DNA of 64,000 nt from Torymus aiolomorphi (GCA_036365515.1 CM070873.1:68011529-68075528), one strand, 5' to 3'; positions 40,201 through 51,461 are shown, counted from the first letter of the stretch. Made by a program: numbers and translations. The notes: generated from the letters alone by a model not told the origin.

Positions 40201-42227
40201 TAATATAAATAATAACTATGACGATAACAACAAAATCAGTGTATTTTATTTTACAAGCCTTATTATTTTTATATCATAAGTATGTTTATACTTTATTTAA
40301 TTTATTTTAAGATCATTAAAACTTTTATAAGAGAGTGACTATACACTTGACAACTTAAAAGTTCAATATAAAAACTGACAAATATCTAATTAATTTGCTC
40401 TTCATACTCAAAATTCAAAAAATAGCAAATAAAATAAGTTTATTATACATTTATTTACAGTCTATAAATTATGTTTGACTTTCTAGTTTTTATTGATGTT
40501 TAATATGCATTAATTTTAAACCTAAACCCTAGAGACCCTTGATTTTAATTTTCGTTGTAAAGCTATGATTTTATCTTATCTATTTAATAACAATCTTTTC
40601 AAAGTATATAGATTTCCTGTTATAAATTCTGTTGTCCTCAGATCTATATTTTCTAATGATTTTTTAAAGGTAAAATTAAAGGTGAACTAAACAGAGAGGA
40701 ACCAATTTTATTTATACTGAAAGAAATACATAGGTTCATTTAATGAGATTATAAAAAATCAGAAGTAAGTTTACAGTTTAATATTTAGATATATATAAGT
40801 TGCACTCTATATTATTTATTTCTTTATCTTCTGTTAAATCACTTATTTTAAAATCACAATCGACTGTGCTGTATTATGCGAATAATTTAAAATTTATTGA
40901 TATTATTACTATCAATAACATCTTTTTCTGTTGCTGTATTTTGTCTGTAACAATCAATATTTATATACTTATAAATCTCTCAATAAAACTTTTTACCCCT
41001 TCCTTCCAGCGATACAGTTTCATCTGCAAAGTTCGATTTTTTCGTTGAAGCCTAATTATCTCTGGCTTAGTATTCCGTAAAATATCTTTTATTTCTTCTG
41101 TTGCATCCAAATGTCAACATGAATCAGAGATTTATGGTGAGACTTTATTGCTACCTTCTCAGTCACATTATTGATAAAAAAATACAATATTTAATTAAGC
41201 ATCTCATTATACTCATATCACACTTTTATTTAAAAAATTACCTATCAGATGCAGTTCTCTCAGATGAAAATTCTGCTAATGAAACGACTGTTGAACATGT
41301 GAAAGTATTCATATCATTCTCTCCATCTAATTCTATTTGAGAATCTTTTGATTGACTGAAAAATCAGCTACAATAAATATGGACACAAATATGTAATGTG
41401 ATGTCGTATTGAATTAAAACAAACATACTCATGCAATGGTTTACTTGTACAAATATCCACTGATGTAATTATTATCTATTGGTTGCATCAACTGTGAATT
41501 TTCATTATTAAATCTGCAGTCTGCCTCTATGAACTGCGTTGGCCTTCGGGCGATAGTCAAATAAATAATATTTTGTTTACTAGCTATTTTTAATCTTCGT
41601 GTAACAACACTTACAAATTTTGCTGTTCTAAACTTAGGAATATTAATGAGTATAAGATCCTTGTTTTAAGGTGGTTCTTCTCGGACTCCCTAGCCAAAGC
41701 AGTGCTAAATGTAAAAGTTACCTAAAATTTAAAAAACCATAGTTGTAATGTGACCATAGTTGTTTATTTATTTAAAATGATAGAGATTATAGCCAATATA
41801 TTATGAATAAAGTGTATTTAACATGACTAAGATAACTTTTTTCATAAAATGACGATATTCGAGAAACTAGATATCGTCACTACAAACAATTATTAAGTGA
41901 TAAATCACCGGGATCTTTTTTGTTTCTCAACGGATTTTAGTTTTCAAGGTCTCATTTTGCTCCTTAAGTAATTTCATGGAGACTTGCCGAACGAATAATT
42001 AAAAATTATTCGAAGCTAAAAAAGTTATAGATAATTGTTCATAAATTCATGCACGTCGTTAAAGAAATATATTTTTTTAATTGGCTATAACTTTCTGAGC
42101 TTCGAATAATTTTTAATTATCGCGATCCACTCCTTTTTTATATATCTACTATTTCTCTACTAATAATGGCTCAGATTACCCTCACAATGTCGACAATTAC
42201 ATTTAATTGTCTAATGTTTAGATATAA
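37205..42227 (+). other. NDST 3' UTR and AT-rich intergenic DNA
   Basis: No coding sequence was recognised; open frames are short and Phe/Ile/Tyr-rich as expected in AT-rich DNA. The first few hundred bases must include the NDST 3' UTR. AATAAA signals occur near 38669, 39645, 39705, 39910 and 39986, but none can be singled out. An inverted repeat (CGAATAATT...TTCGAAGCT against AGCTTCGAATAATT) lies at about 41985-42122. Confidence 0.7.
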
Positions 42228-43690
42228 AAGGCCTTTTATCAGATACCCATGGCGGAGGAAGACATTTGTAAGACGGCCTTAACTAATCCCTTTGGCATGT
42301 TTGAGTTCACTCGCATGCCAATGGGACTTCGCAACGCTACACAAACCTTTCAGCTATTTATGGATTCGCTGTTAAGAGACTTGCCTTTCGCCAGATGCTA
42401 CTTGGATGACATTATCGTCAAGTCAAGCAATCACCAAGAACACCTACAGCACCTGCGTACCCTACTGCAAGTTCTCCTTCAAGCTGGACTCTCTATCAGG
42501 TTGGACAAGTGCGTCTGGGGACAGCCGGAAGTGGACTTCCTCGGTTTCATCATCTCCAGTAAGGACTTTTGTCCGCCGCCCCGCAAGGTAGATGCTGTAA
42601 TGAACTTCCCCAAACCAACCAACAGCACACAGCTGCGCAGGTTCCTGGGAGTGATTAATCACTACCGACACAGCATTCCAAGAGCAGCCCGCATCCAGGC
42701 TCCACTCAACGGCCTTCTCACCGGCAAAGGACAGGTCAAACGCTTCCCCATCGTCTGGAATCCCGATGCTGAAGCTGCTTTCCAGGCCTGCAAAGAAGCT
42801 CTTCGGGATGCAGCTGTCAACACCTTTTTCTCACCGAGTGCGCCGCTCGCGCTGCTCTCCGACGCTTCAGGTACCGACGTTGGAGGGGCATTACAGCAAC
42901 TGCAGGATGGCATTTGGCATCCGATTTCTTTCTTCTCCAGAGGGCTCTCGCCAGCCGAGCGCAAGTATAGTGCTTATGACCGAGAGCTGCTTGCAGCATT
43001 TGCAGCTGTCAAGTTTTTTAAACGCTTCTTGGAAGGTCGTAGCTTCACTCTTCATACGGACCACAAACCCCTCACTACTGCTGGTTAGCAACCATCGGAC
43101 AAGGCCTCACCCAGGCAGCAGAGGCAATTGGATTACCTGCTGCAGCACAACATCAACTTTGACTTCATTAAAGGAGAGCATAACGTCATAGCCGACGCCC
43201 TCTCTCCCTCATGCTCGATCAGCATGCCTTCCAGCTTGCTGGCCGCAGATATCCAAGAGGCTCAGCAGCAGGATGCAGAACTTCAACACCTGCTGGCCAA
43301 AAATTTGCTAGACCTGCAGCTCCTCGCTGTCGACGGCACGCAAATTGCATGCAACACAGCTGACAATATTGTCAAGCCCTATCTGCCAAACAGCCTGCGT
43401 CGCAAGGCCTTCGATGTTCTTCATTCACCAGCACACCCAGGCCCTCACGCGACCTGCAAGCTTCTCTCTCAAAAGTTTGCCTGGCCAGGTATAAAAAAGG
43501 ACGCATACCGCTGGGCGCGCAACTGCGAACCGTGCCAGCGCGCGAAGGTCAGCAGGCACAACCGACCTGCTCTCAGCTCCTTTGACTCGCCAGATAACCG
43601 CTTTGAGCATATACACATCGACATAATAATCTTGCCGCAGGCAGGCAGCTACCGCTACTGCCTAACAATCATAGACCGCTTCACTATCAA
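42228..43690 (+). pseudogene. Ty3/gypsy retrotransposon pol fragment (RT - RNase H - integrase start)
   Basis: Homology begins at KAFYQIPMAEED (a TAA at 42225 closes the frame upstream). The order is: reverse transcriptase palm with YLDD (residues 51-54 from the Met at 42249) and FLGFIIS; RNase H with LLSDAS, YDREL and TDHKPL; then the integrase zinc-binding HHCC segment (AHPGPH...CEPCQRAK) and the first strand of the integrase core (IHIDIIILPQAGSYRYCLTIIDRF). A single in-frame TAG at 43086-43088 interrupts RNase H; the same frame continues on both sides. Gag, protease, 5' RT and most of integrase are missing, and no LTR was identified. It is a dead fragment, abruptly GC-richer (~50%) than its surroundings. 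Confidence 0.93.
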
Positions 43691-43769
43691 TAAACACGAA
43701 TCAATAAAACCACCTAGTCGTATACAACGTGTCACTTGTGTCATTGCCCACCACCTGTTCATAACAACT

Positions 43770-45697
43770 AAAAATATCTCTTTGTTTGAAAAAAATAGCA
43801 TCTATCTGAATGTGTGATATTTTGTATTTTCAGATTGAAATACCAAAATTAATTGTAACCTGTTAATGTAATTGGTTTGAGACGTACGGAGGATACTGGG
43901 TTCAACAATGTATACAGAAATATATAAAAGCAACGACAGAGCGACAGTCAGATAAGTATTACTTATTAGAATTATTTTGAGTATTTCAATAACTGTGAAA
44001 ACAATAAAATTATTTTGCAAAATGAAATTCTAAATTCACAGTAATTTTTGAATATATACTTTGCGTGTGTTTCGTTTTTCATTTCAGAAGACATTCGTAA
44101 CAAGTAAATGGATCAAAGAAATAAGTACAGAAAGTAAACTCAAGCTTATCAATGAAAACAGATATAAAGAAGAGAAAAAGGATGTGCATTAAGTTTACAA
44201 TCGTCGACTGTCAAGAAAGTTAATAATTAGTGTATAATAAGTATATAATAGTTTTGTCGATAATGAAGAAAACAATATTACAAACACAGCACAGCGTGTA
44301 AAACAAATTAATCACCAAGAGCAGTTGCGGTGTTTGATGATCACAGTGAAAAGTTACGCTAGACATTGTGCTGCGTTAGAACTAAATCTAAAATTTGAAA
44401 TGTAAAAGATTATTGGTGATGATCGAAGCAGATTCGTGTAAAACCTCTGGCTTCAATTAAGTTGTAGTTTGGTAGAGCATAAGAGGCTCAATTTGTTTTA
44501 AGAATTGTGACTTGTATCAATTCAATTTCAATTGTCAACGCCAAAGAAATAAGAAATGTTATGTGCATAATTGTAAATAGACAGGTGCGTTACCAAATTA
44601 TAAACTTTATTCGTACAAGTGAAATCATATAAAAAAAAACAGAGAGTTCTGTAGAAAAGAAATTACAGAAAATTCATCGTTCGTTTACACACTATTGTAT
44701 TACATCATGTTTACAACATATTTTTAATGTTATTTTTGTGCAAGAAAATATTAAAGCTTTTTCACTTGGTATGTTGAAAATACTTTCTATTATTAACATT
44801 CTTTGAAACCATAGTAGTCAGTCCAAAAAATGAGAGTATTCATACAACATTGTAATGTAAAGCATAGAGAACAAAACATTTTGATATGATTTCACTTGTA
44901 TGAATAAAGTTATAATTTGGTAACGCATCTGTCTATTTACAATTATGCACATAACATTTCTTATTCTTTGGCATTGACAATTGAAATTGAATTGATACAA
45001 GTCACAATTCTTAAGACAAATTGAGCCCCTTACGCTCTACCAAACTAAAACTTAATTGAAGCCAGAGATTTTACACGAGTTTGCTTCAATCATCACCAAT
45101 AATCTTTCACATTTCAAATTTTAGATTTAGCTTCAACGCAGCACAATGTCTAAAGTAACTTTTCACTGTGATCATCAAACACCGCAACTGCTCTTTGTGA
45201 TTAATTTGTTTTATACGTTGTGTTGTATTTGTAATATTTTTTTCTTCATTATCGACAAAACTATTATATATTGTAAACTTAATGCACATCCTTTTTCTCT
45301 TCTTTATATCTGTTTTCATTGATAAGCTTGAGTTTACTTTCTGTACTTATTTGTTTGATCAATTTGCTTCTTACGAATGTCTTTTAAAATGAAAAACGAA
45401 ACACACACAAAGTATACATTCAAAAATTACTGTGAATTTAGAATTTCATTTTGCAAAATAATTTTATTGTTTTCACAGTTATTGAAATACTCAAAATAAT
45501 TCTAATAAGTAATACTTATCTGACTGTCGCTCTGTCGTTGTTTTTATATATTTCTGTATACATTGTTGAACCCAGTATTCTCCGTACGTTTCAAACCTAT
45601 TACATTAGCAGGTTACAATTAATTTTGGTATTTCAATCTGAAAATACAAAATATCACACATTCAGATGCTATTTTTTTCAAACAAAGAAATATTTGT
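43770..45697. mobile_element. Foldback element: ~830-bp inverted arms and ~250-bp loop
   Basis: The left arm (about 43770-44630) and right arm (about 44884-45697) are inverted copies with ~95% apparent identity; the arms open with AAATATxTCTTTGTTTGAAA. The mirrored arms produce the same spurious Leu/Ile-rich frame on opposite strands (43802-44020 minus, 45451-45699 plus). No transposase. Its left end lies ~80 bp beyond the last recognisable gypsy residue; its right end touches the Penelope-like element. Confidence 0.88.
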
Positions 45698-46805
45698 AAG
45701 TGATGCTTTTCTGGATCAGGCGGAGGTCATGCATGAAATAAAACACCTTATTTTATGTAAGTTTTTTTTAAAGCGACGTTTCGTTGACTGATGTGTCAAC
45801 CTCTTCAGGCTAAAAGTTTTTTATTGTGAAACAAATTGTACAAAGTCAAATATTTTAATTTTTTAACAAACAGTCAAATATTCTAATTTTTTAACAAAAA
45901 ATAGTAAAACGTAATGTTACCTCTTAAAAGTTGTGTATGTTAACGCATGTTAACAAGTCGAACGACCGACATTATTTCGCCGAATTTTCGATTTCGGAAA
46001 TGCGATGGATAAGCCGTACAATTCGCACTTATATATCTGACAGCGAAACGAGTATAGATGCGAAACCAAAACAATAACATCAGATCGTTAGCATTTGAAT
46101 TTCCTTAATACCGGAAAATATGACTTATTCAGAGTGAATATGTCTTCTTTTTTATTTATGTTATTGTTATGACATTTTATGTGCATCATTTCAGACATTA
46201 ATCTTTTTTTATAATTGCTCTCATTATCCAGAATTACCGCTCCCTCCCAATCAAATTGATGGTTAAACGAGTTTTGGTGCATGGTAACTACCGAATCTTC
46301 GTTTTTGTTATTTCTGTGTTCATTGATTCGTTTTTTTAGAGTTCTTTTTGTTTCTCCTATGTACGTCGCCGGACAATTTTTACATCTAAATTTGTATACA
46401 ATGTTAGTTCGGTCCCATTTTTTAGTTACATCCTTGCCTAATTTTATAATCGAGTTAAGACTCTTTTTCACTAACGGGATGGAAATAATATTGTATTGTT
46501 TCAAAATTGCCGATAATTTTTTATAATTATTCTTTATATATGGTAGCTGCATTTTTGGAAGAATTTTAAAATTGTCTTGGTTTTTTTTGCGTTTGTGTTT
46601 CAAAGATATTTTACGGTATCGGATGTTTTTTTGGATAAAGTCCCATGGGTAATTATTGTTTAAAGTCCTTTGGATTTTTCGCAAGTTGTTCTTATGGAAT
46701 CTTTTGTGTGACAAAACGTCGCTTTAAAAAAAACTTACATGAAATAAGGTGTTTTATTTCATACATGACCCCCGCCTGATCGAGAAAAGCATCACTTACA
46801 CATAT
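45696..46805 (-). mobile_element. 5'-truncated Penelope-like element (PLE) with inverted terminal repeats
   Basis: The GIY-YIG ORF on the minus strand is bracketed by ~88-bp repeats in inverted orientation (45696-45785 and 46719-46805: TAAGTGATGCTTTTCTxGATCAGGCGG, then GAAATAAAACACCTTATTT and AAGCGACGTTT). The segment beyond the left repeat, GAAACGTCG preceded by CTGAAGAGG on the minus strand, is a pattern I associate with PLE termini. Inverted-orientation repeats are known for Penelope elements. The reverse transcriptase is missing. Confidence 0.8.
46088..46714 (-). CDS. Penelope-like element ORF fragment, GIY-YIG endonuclease domain
   Basis: 208 codons, open to the boundary with the terminal repeat. 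The first ~95 residues are basic and resemble the linker after the PLE reverse transcriptase. The endonuclease domain follows: VYKF (106-109, the GIY equivalent), CKNC (111-114), YIG (118-120), Arg129 and His133 (KKRINEH), all standard PLE GIY-YIG residues. In an intact element this nuclease nicks target DNA to prime reverse transcription. The RT is absent, so the fragment cannot move on its own; the frame itself has no internal stop. Confidence 0.88.
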   Translation of the reverse strand: MSHKRFHKNNLRKIQRTLNNNYPWDFIQKNIRYRKISLKHKRKKNQDNFKILPKMQLPYIKNNYKKLSAILKQYNIISIPLVKKSLNSIIKLGKDVTKKWDRTNIVYKFRCKNCPATYIGETKRTLKKRINEHRNNKNEDSVVTMHQNSFNHQFDWEGAVILDNESNYKKRLMSEMMHIKCHNNNINKKEDIFTLNKSYFPVLRKFKC

Positions 46806-47140
46806 CAACCATGGAGGGTGAAAAAAACTTCAATTCAAATAAATATTTAACAGTTTTGGTACTATACGACGTATAAATCATGACTCATACTATTTTCAAA
46901 ACATAAATGTAAATTATTCTATTGTATTATTTTTTTATATAATATACATAACCTTATAATGCACATAAAATCTTATAAATATAACGTAATTATAAGGTTA
47001 TTTTGCTTATCTCACTTTATTATTTAGTCATATATTATTAGTCACACTTTATTTTAAATATATATTCATTTAGAAAAACCGCGCACGACGCGCGAGAGTC
47101 GCACTCTACTTGGACAAATTCTGAAGTCAGACTAAGGAAC

Positions 47141-47356
47141 TGTCCACATAGCATCTCATGTTCCTTGTCTCTTGTCTCATGTCTTAAGTGCGAAAAAAAT
47201 CGTTGTCCGCAATCTTAATAATTTCTAATCTGTGGTCATTTTTTCTGTATAATTTTCTGTTGCCATAAACTATGAATGTATAAGAATTCGGACAACGATT
47301 TTTTCGCGCTTGAGACATGAGACAAGAGACAAGGCACATGAGATGCTATGTGGACA
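47141..47356. mobile_element. Palindromic MITE (~216 bp), TGTCCACATAGCATCTCATG ends
   Basis: The first ~75 bases (47141-47216) are repeated inverted at 47282-47356, with CTTGTCTCTTGTCTCATGTC in the arm. Weaker inverted similarity extends outward (CTGAAGTCAGACTAAG against CTTAAGTCCGAAGTC). Non-coding. Confidence 0.85.
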
Positions 47357-47403
47357 GTCGCTTAAGTCCGAAGTCCGACTTACGACTATGAATTCGGGCC
47401 TTA

Positions 47404-47593
47404 GGGAGGATCCAGACTGACGCTGCGCGTACGATCCGCGGATGCGCGCTGCGCGTCCAACCAATGGCAGCTTGGCTCGAGCGGAATCGAGTAGAAAGAA
47501 AGATGATCTAGTCCGCTAGAGCCAAGCTGGTATTGGTTGGATGCGCATTGCGCATCCGCGGATCGTACGCGCAGCGTCAGTCTGGACTCTCCC
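47404..47593. mobile_element. GC-rich palindromic element (190 bp)
   Basis: Arms of ~80 bp (GGGAGGATCCAGACTGACGC at the left, inverted at the right) with very GC-rich CGTACGATCCGCGGATGCGC inside. It lies 48 bp from the previous palindrome. The spacer is ~30 bp, so it would fold into a long hairpin. Confidence 0.85.
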
Positions 47594-47808
47594 TTACGCT
47601 CGCGCTTGAGCATACGCAAGGCTGAGACGTCGCTCCTGTTCTTGTACCTAAAGATTAGTGTAACTTTTATTTATTAATAAAACGTTGTTTATTAGTTACG
47701 CCTTCTGACTTTATAATTTATATATATGGGTGCATAACCCCCATAATCGCAAAATCATTTTCGTCACCTATCGGTTAAACGCGGTAGGCTCAAAACGGAG
47801 CGGTGCGC

Positions 47809-47832
47809 ATGGGCGGCGGCGGCGGCGGCGGT
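47809..47832. repeat. (GGC)n trinucleotide tract
   Basis: Seven GGC units in otherwise mixed sequence; the neighbouring 47.6-48.25 kb shows no gene. Confidence 0.85.
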
Positions 47833-48256
47833 GAGCTGGTTGACGGCGCGAATATTTGAGTAGAAACTTTCTTGAGTATTTTGTACAGTATAAGTTTTCA
47901 ATAGAATAATTTCGAAAATTAAATACTAGTTAAATAAATTAAATGTTTTATTTAACGAATTGTGATCTTCGTTAAAAAGTAGATAACTTACTGGCATGGC
48001 TTTTTTAAGTTATTGCGCTAAAATTGGCAGCAGTCAATTTGTAGCGTACGAAGATGGTAGTATACCTAATTGTGCCCAAATCCTTCAGAAATTTTCAAAG
48101 TTATTTAAAAATGTACATATATGATACATGGCAGTTTTGGCGCGACCTTTTTATGTCTACGTATGTGGTAACGATTCATTGTAAGTTAAGGGGTTAAGGT
48201 TGACGAAAAATGTGTTAAAATTAATAGTTCATTGTAAAAGTATTAATAACAATACA

Positions 48257-49760
48257 TTATTTATCAATAATATTATTAATAGTATTAATAACAATTATAC
48301 TTTTACAGAAAGTATCCATATCGTCTCCAAGATGTAATAAAGCATTTCGTACTTCTTCGCCCAAATCAAAGTCGACGTACCGCAAATATTGGGCACTGTT
48401 GAAAACATCAATATCCTTTGCTTCAATGTTTCTGACATACTCCTTGTTTAAAATGCAGGACACTATGTTTTTATAACACTTTTCTATCTTTTGTTTTACT
48501 ACATGGAGTACTATTTCCTCCTTTTGAAACAATACATTCAAGGAATTTAAATCGTAAAGAGTTTGTTTCAAAACAAGAAAATACAGCTTTAAGTCTTCTT
48601 TTTCCAATAAGGTTACAAGTAGCTGTTTTGCTGGGCTGTCTTCGTCCTGGCTCTGCTTTTTAATAAATGATACAATCACTGGCCACAAATCAATGACGCG
48701 ATTGACGCATTTTTCGAGAGCTAACCAGCCAGTTGGGCATAATTTTAAAACTTTGAATTGTGGAAATCCCAGATCTTCAAACAGTTTTTCTATTTGCAAT
48801 TCCTTAAAATTGTGTAGTTTATGCGAACTATTGAGCATGTTGTACAGCGCGGTAATAAATGATATTACCTTATTGGGCAGCTCCTGAGCGGCATATTGCG
48901 CGTATAAGTGTGTGCTATGTGCTGGACATTGCACAGTCACTATTCCAGGAATCGCATCTTTTAGTCTGCGTTTTAAGCCACTTTTTTTATCAATCATAGT
49001 GGTGCAACCATCAAAGCAACAACCCACAATATTTTTCAACGGTATGCTGCTTTTTTTAAACGATTCGGTGATGCATTGGAATAAACGTTCCGCGCTAGCG
49101 TTGGCTTTTTTGCCCTTTTGCAATACCGGGACCATGCACCACAGTTTTGATTCAGTTTTTTTTTAAATCTAAATTAATAAAATGGACAACTATTACCAAC
49201 GTTTTATCTTTCGACCGGTCCGTAGATTCGTCGACGCAAATACAAAAAGTTTTTGTCCTTAATGTATTACCTAGCGCAGCCTTTTCACATCTTCCAATCA
49301 CATTAACTAACATGTCTCGAATTTTAGTTTTTTCTAATCGAATGTCCTGGATCATATCTTCCTTTGAAATGGATTTAAACGTTGTTACTTTCGGAAGGGA
49401 CTTAAAAGAAATGTTTATATCGGCGCCAACTTTAATTCCGCTCGAGCCTTCTCTCTTTCCTGCAAGCTCTCTGTTCTCTGCGGAATTTTGAAATCGCTTT
49501 GTGCACTGGTCTTCAAGCCGCAATTCAGTATGTGCTCATTACTTTGTGCGTGCTTAATTAGCACGTGGTATCGAGCAATTGTCATTTTTTTTGCAAATTT
49601 TACATTTGGCCTTGTCCGGATTTTCGGGGTCGTGGGTAAGCCATCCTTGGAAACCTTTTACTTCGAGCCACTTTCGTCGAAATTTCCTTTGCACTGCTTT
49701 TTTCACGACTTTCCCTCGTTACTGATGCTACGACAACTTTTTTGCTTGACCCATAAGTAC
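48257..49760 (-). pseudogene. hAT-superfamily transposase pseudogene (ZBED-like)
   Basis: On the minus strand: a BED/TTF-type zinc finger segment (KWLEVKGFQGWL, CKIC, then HAQSNEH) at about 49540-49720, a middle segment with FCICVDESTDRSKDKT (the hAT DEST-D signature; 49152-49523), then 48257-49135 with GCCFDGCTTMIDKKSG, CPAHSTHLYA and CPTGWLALEKC. At least two frameshifts break it: one between CKIC and HAQSNEH (~49555) and one in an A9 run (~49155). The C-terminal dimerisation domain is not seen. Similar to the domesticated-looking KIAA1586/ZBED group by memory, but the breaks mark it as dead. Confidence 0.87.
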
Positions 49761-50040
49761 GACTCTGAAATTAATATATAAAAATTAAAATGTAATATAC
49801 AAATCAAAATCATAAAATAAAAATTTGCATTTAAAAAAATTACGCTCTCACTTGGAGGCTTCTGTTTTCTAATAGCATTCATGATTTCCCACAAACATAT
49901 TGGTTAACTAAAAATATATTTCTGCTGGTTAATATCATAAGCAATATTATTAAGAATAAGTTAAGACGTATATAATTTTTACATTATATATTTTAATTAA
50001 TATTTTTCGTGAAATAAACTATTTTTGTTTGAAAATGACT

Positions 50041-50157
50041 GTTAGTCCGGGCGCCGGGAGGGTTTCCGTAGCCGATGGACCTCCACGGTTACACCAAAGT
50101 TTTTCTGACGTATTTTGGCCCGCTGAATCCGATTTTTGAGGGTGAGTAGATAGGCTA
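50041..50157. mobile_element. Partial copy of the TIR family at 62233
   Basis: GGGTTTCCGTxGCCGATGGA, then TCCACG, CACCAAAG and TTCTxACGTATTTT occur in the same order as in the left arm at 62250-62340, with ~20% differences. Only one arm was found here. Confidence 0.7.
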
Positions 50158-50158
50158 T

Positions 50159-50277
50159 GGGGATTCCCGATCAATGGGGATTCTGGATCAATGGGGATTC
50201 TGGATCAATGGGAATTCTGGATCAATGGGGATTCTGGATCAGTGGGGATTCTGGATCAGTGGGGATTCTGGATCAGT
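50159..50277. repeat. Tandem array, 7 x 17 bp (GGGGATTCTGGATCAAT)
   Basis: Seven direct copies of exactly 17 bp, the last three with AGT instead of AAT. It is followed by degenerate inverted units (GATCCAGAAC, GATCTAGAAT twice) to ~50350. No coding sense. Confidence 0.95.
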
Positions 50278-50365
50278 GATCCAGAACGCCCCTGATGCAG
50301 AACGACCGTGATCTAGAATACCTTTGATCTAGAATTGCGCTTGATCGAGGAATCTCCATAGTTAA

Positions 50366-50475
50366 ATTAGTTTATTGAGCAAGTGGAAAAAAAAATTATT
50401 TACAAAATTATTTGGAGTTTATTAAAGTTTTAGAAAAATTTTAATAAACTCTGAATAATTTTGTAAATAATTTTT
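50366..50475. repeat. Imperfect palindrome with ~45-bp arms
   Basis: TTGAGCAAGTGGAAAAAAA...TTTGGAGTTTATTAAA is answered by TTTAATAAACTCTGAATAAT...TTTTTTCACTTGCTAA. AT-rich hairpin, function unknown. Confidence 0.8.
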
Positions 50476-50601
50476 TTCACTTGCTAAATAACTTAAATGC
50501 TGTAAGAAAAGAAGTTATTGTTAAAATATAAATATAGTATAAAAATATATTTAAATAAAAATTTTTTTTTAAATAGTGTGTTTACGTTAAATTATTTTTG
50601 T

Positions 50602-50617
50602 GGCCCTGAAAAGGGCC
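50602..50617 (-). terminator. Histone-type 3' stem-loop, proximal gene copy 1
   Basis: The minus strand reads GGCCCTTTTCAGGGCC: a perfect 6-bp stem with a TTTC loop, exactly the replication-dependent histone mRNA 3' element bound by SLBP. The flanks are AACAATC upstream and ACAAAA downstream. It begins 31 nt after the TAA at 50648-50650, the usual distance. No AATAAA is needed in such mRNAs. Confidence 0.85.
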
Positions 50618-50629
50618 GATTGTTATTTT

Positions 50630-50645
50630 GGCTCTGAAAAGGGCC
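50630..50645 (-). terminator. Second, imperfect histone-type stem-loop
   Basis: The minus strand reads GGCCCTTTTCAGAGCC, with one C:A mismatch in the stem; it begins 2 nt after the stop codon. It looks like a duplicated, decaying copy of the 50602 stem-loop. Confidence 0.65.
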
Positions 50646-50647
50646 GA

Positions 50648-51289
50648 TTAGCCAAAGAGGCGACGTCTCACGTCACCCAAATTACGTCGTCTTGGGGTGA
50701 AAACTTCCAAGACGACGACATCGTCGTCTTCCTCTTCACCAGCTTCCTCGTCTTCTTCGTCCTCGCTGTCTTCTTCTACCAACTCTACCGGGATGGCATC
50801 CAGCACCTCGACTTCTCCCTGGCGGCTGTCATGTGCCGGAACTTCGTAGTAGAACTGCTGCACGGGGTCATACAGCAGTTCATTATCCGGAGAAGCGATG
50901 AGCGGCGGATAGACATCCCTGTAGAGCGGTGATGACAGAGGAGACGGCGATAGAGAAAGTGGCGCCTCGACTTCCATCGATGCGTTGACCATCAGCCACT
51001 CATCAAAGGTGAGAGGCGGCGGCGGCGTTGGTGGAGGTGTTGGCGCAGGAAAGGCCCACACGGGCAACACTTGGAAGTATGGCAGCGGCGGCGATGATGG
51101 TGGAGACGGTGGCGCTGCTACTCCCAAACTCTCTTCGTACGCCAGCAGAGGCGATGATGGTGGAGGAGGAGATGGCGATGAAGGTGACGGAGTTCCTTCT
51201 TGATGTACTACTGGTGAGAATGATGGACTCTCTGCGCCCCAATCCTCCTCGAGGGCTTCCAGCTGCCTTCCATCGCCTCTCGAACTTCT
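50648..51289 (-). CDS. Unrecognised Pro-rich/acidic protein ending in a histone-type stem-loop
   Basis: Open frame of 213 residues ending at TAA 50648-50650. I recognise no family. The N-terminal half is Pro/Ser-rich with PPP runs; then come YDPVQQFYYEVP, a strongly acidic Glu/Asp stretch and a basic end (TPRRRNLGDVRRRLFG). The frame has no ATG. The only ATG just after the promoter (51321) lies in another frame beside a T9 run, so the N-terminus may be frameshifted, spliced, or use a different start. A TATA box (51371-51364) and initiator lie upstream, two stem-loops downstream. It is divergent from the hairpin-RNA unit. Composition suggests a regulatory or DNA-binding role, but that is a guess. 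Confidence 0.6.
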   Translation of the reverse strand, partial: RSSRGDGRQLEALEEDWGAESPSFSPVVHQEGTPSPSSPSPPPPSSPLLAYEESLGVAAPPSPPSSPPLPYFQVLPVWAFPAPTPPPTPPPPLTFDEWLMVNASMEVEAPLSLSPSPLSSPLYRDVYPPLIASPDNELLYDPVQQFYYEVPAHDSRQGEVEVLDAIPVELVEEDSEDEEDEEAGEEEDDDVVVLEVFTPRRRNLGDVRRRLFG

Positions 51290-51333
51290 TCACTACTAAA
51301 GCCTTTGAAAAAAAAATCCATTGCTCGAACTTT

Positions 51334-51371
51334 TCGAATGAGCTCGATGCGCAAAGCCACGTTCTTTTATA
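51334..51371 (-). promoter_or_regulatory. Core promoter of the Pro-rich/acidic gene: TATAAAAG + TCATTC
   Basis: TATAAAAG (51371-51364) and the arthropod-type initiator TCATTC, which starts 30 bp from the first T of the TATA box (51341-51336). The predicted start is the A near 51339. Confidence 0.75.
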
Positions 51372-51461
51372 GTCACCGGAGCGAGACGCCGAGACCGCTC
51401 GAGCGCGCTCATTGGTCGGGATTCGATGGAAGGGGAAAGAATTGGTGCGCGCAACCGAGAG

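Noticed and set aside
43802..45699. Two similar hydrophobic ORFs on opposite strands
   Set aside because: They are the two arms of the foldback element; no start context or family similarity.
50648..51289. Possible similarity of the Pro-rich/acidic protein to adenovirus E1A-like regulators
   Set aside because: Only composition and an ELLYD-like string are suggestive; there is no LxCxE motif and no alignable region.
50985..51372. Gly- and Met-rich frames antisense to the Pro-rich gene
   Set aside because: Shadow of the Pro/Ser codons on the other strand; no promoter at a proper distance.
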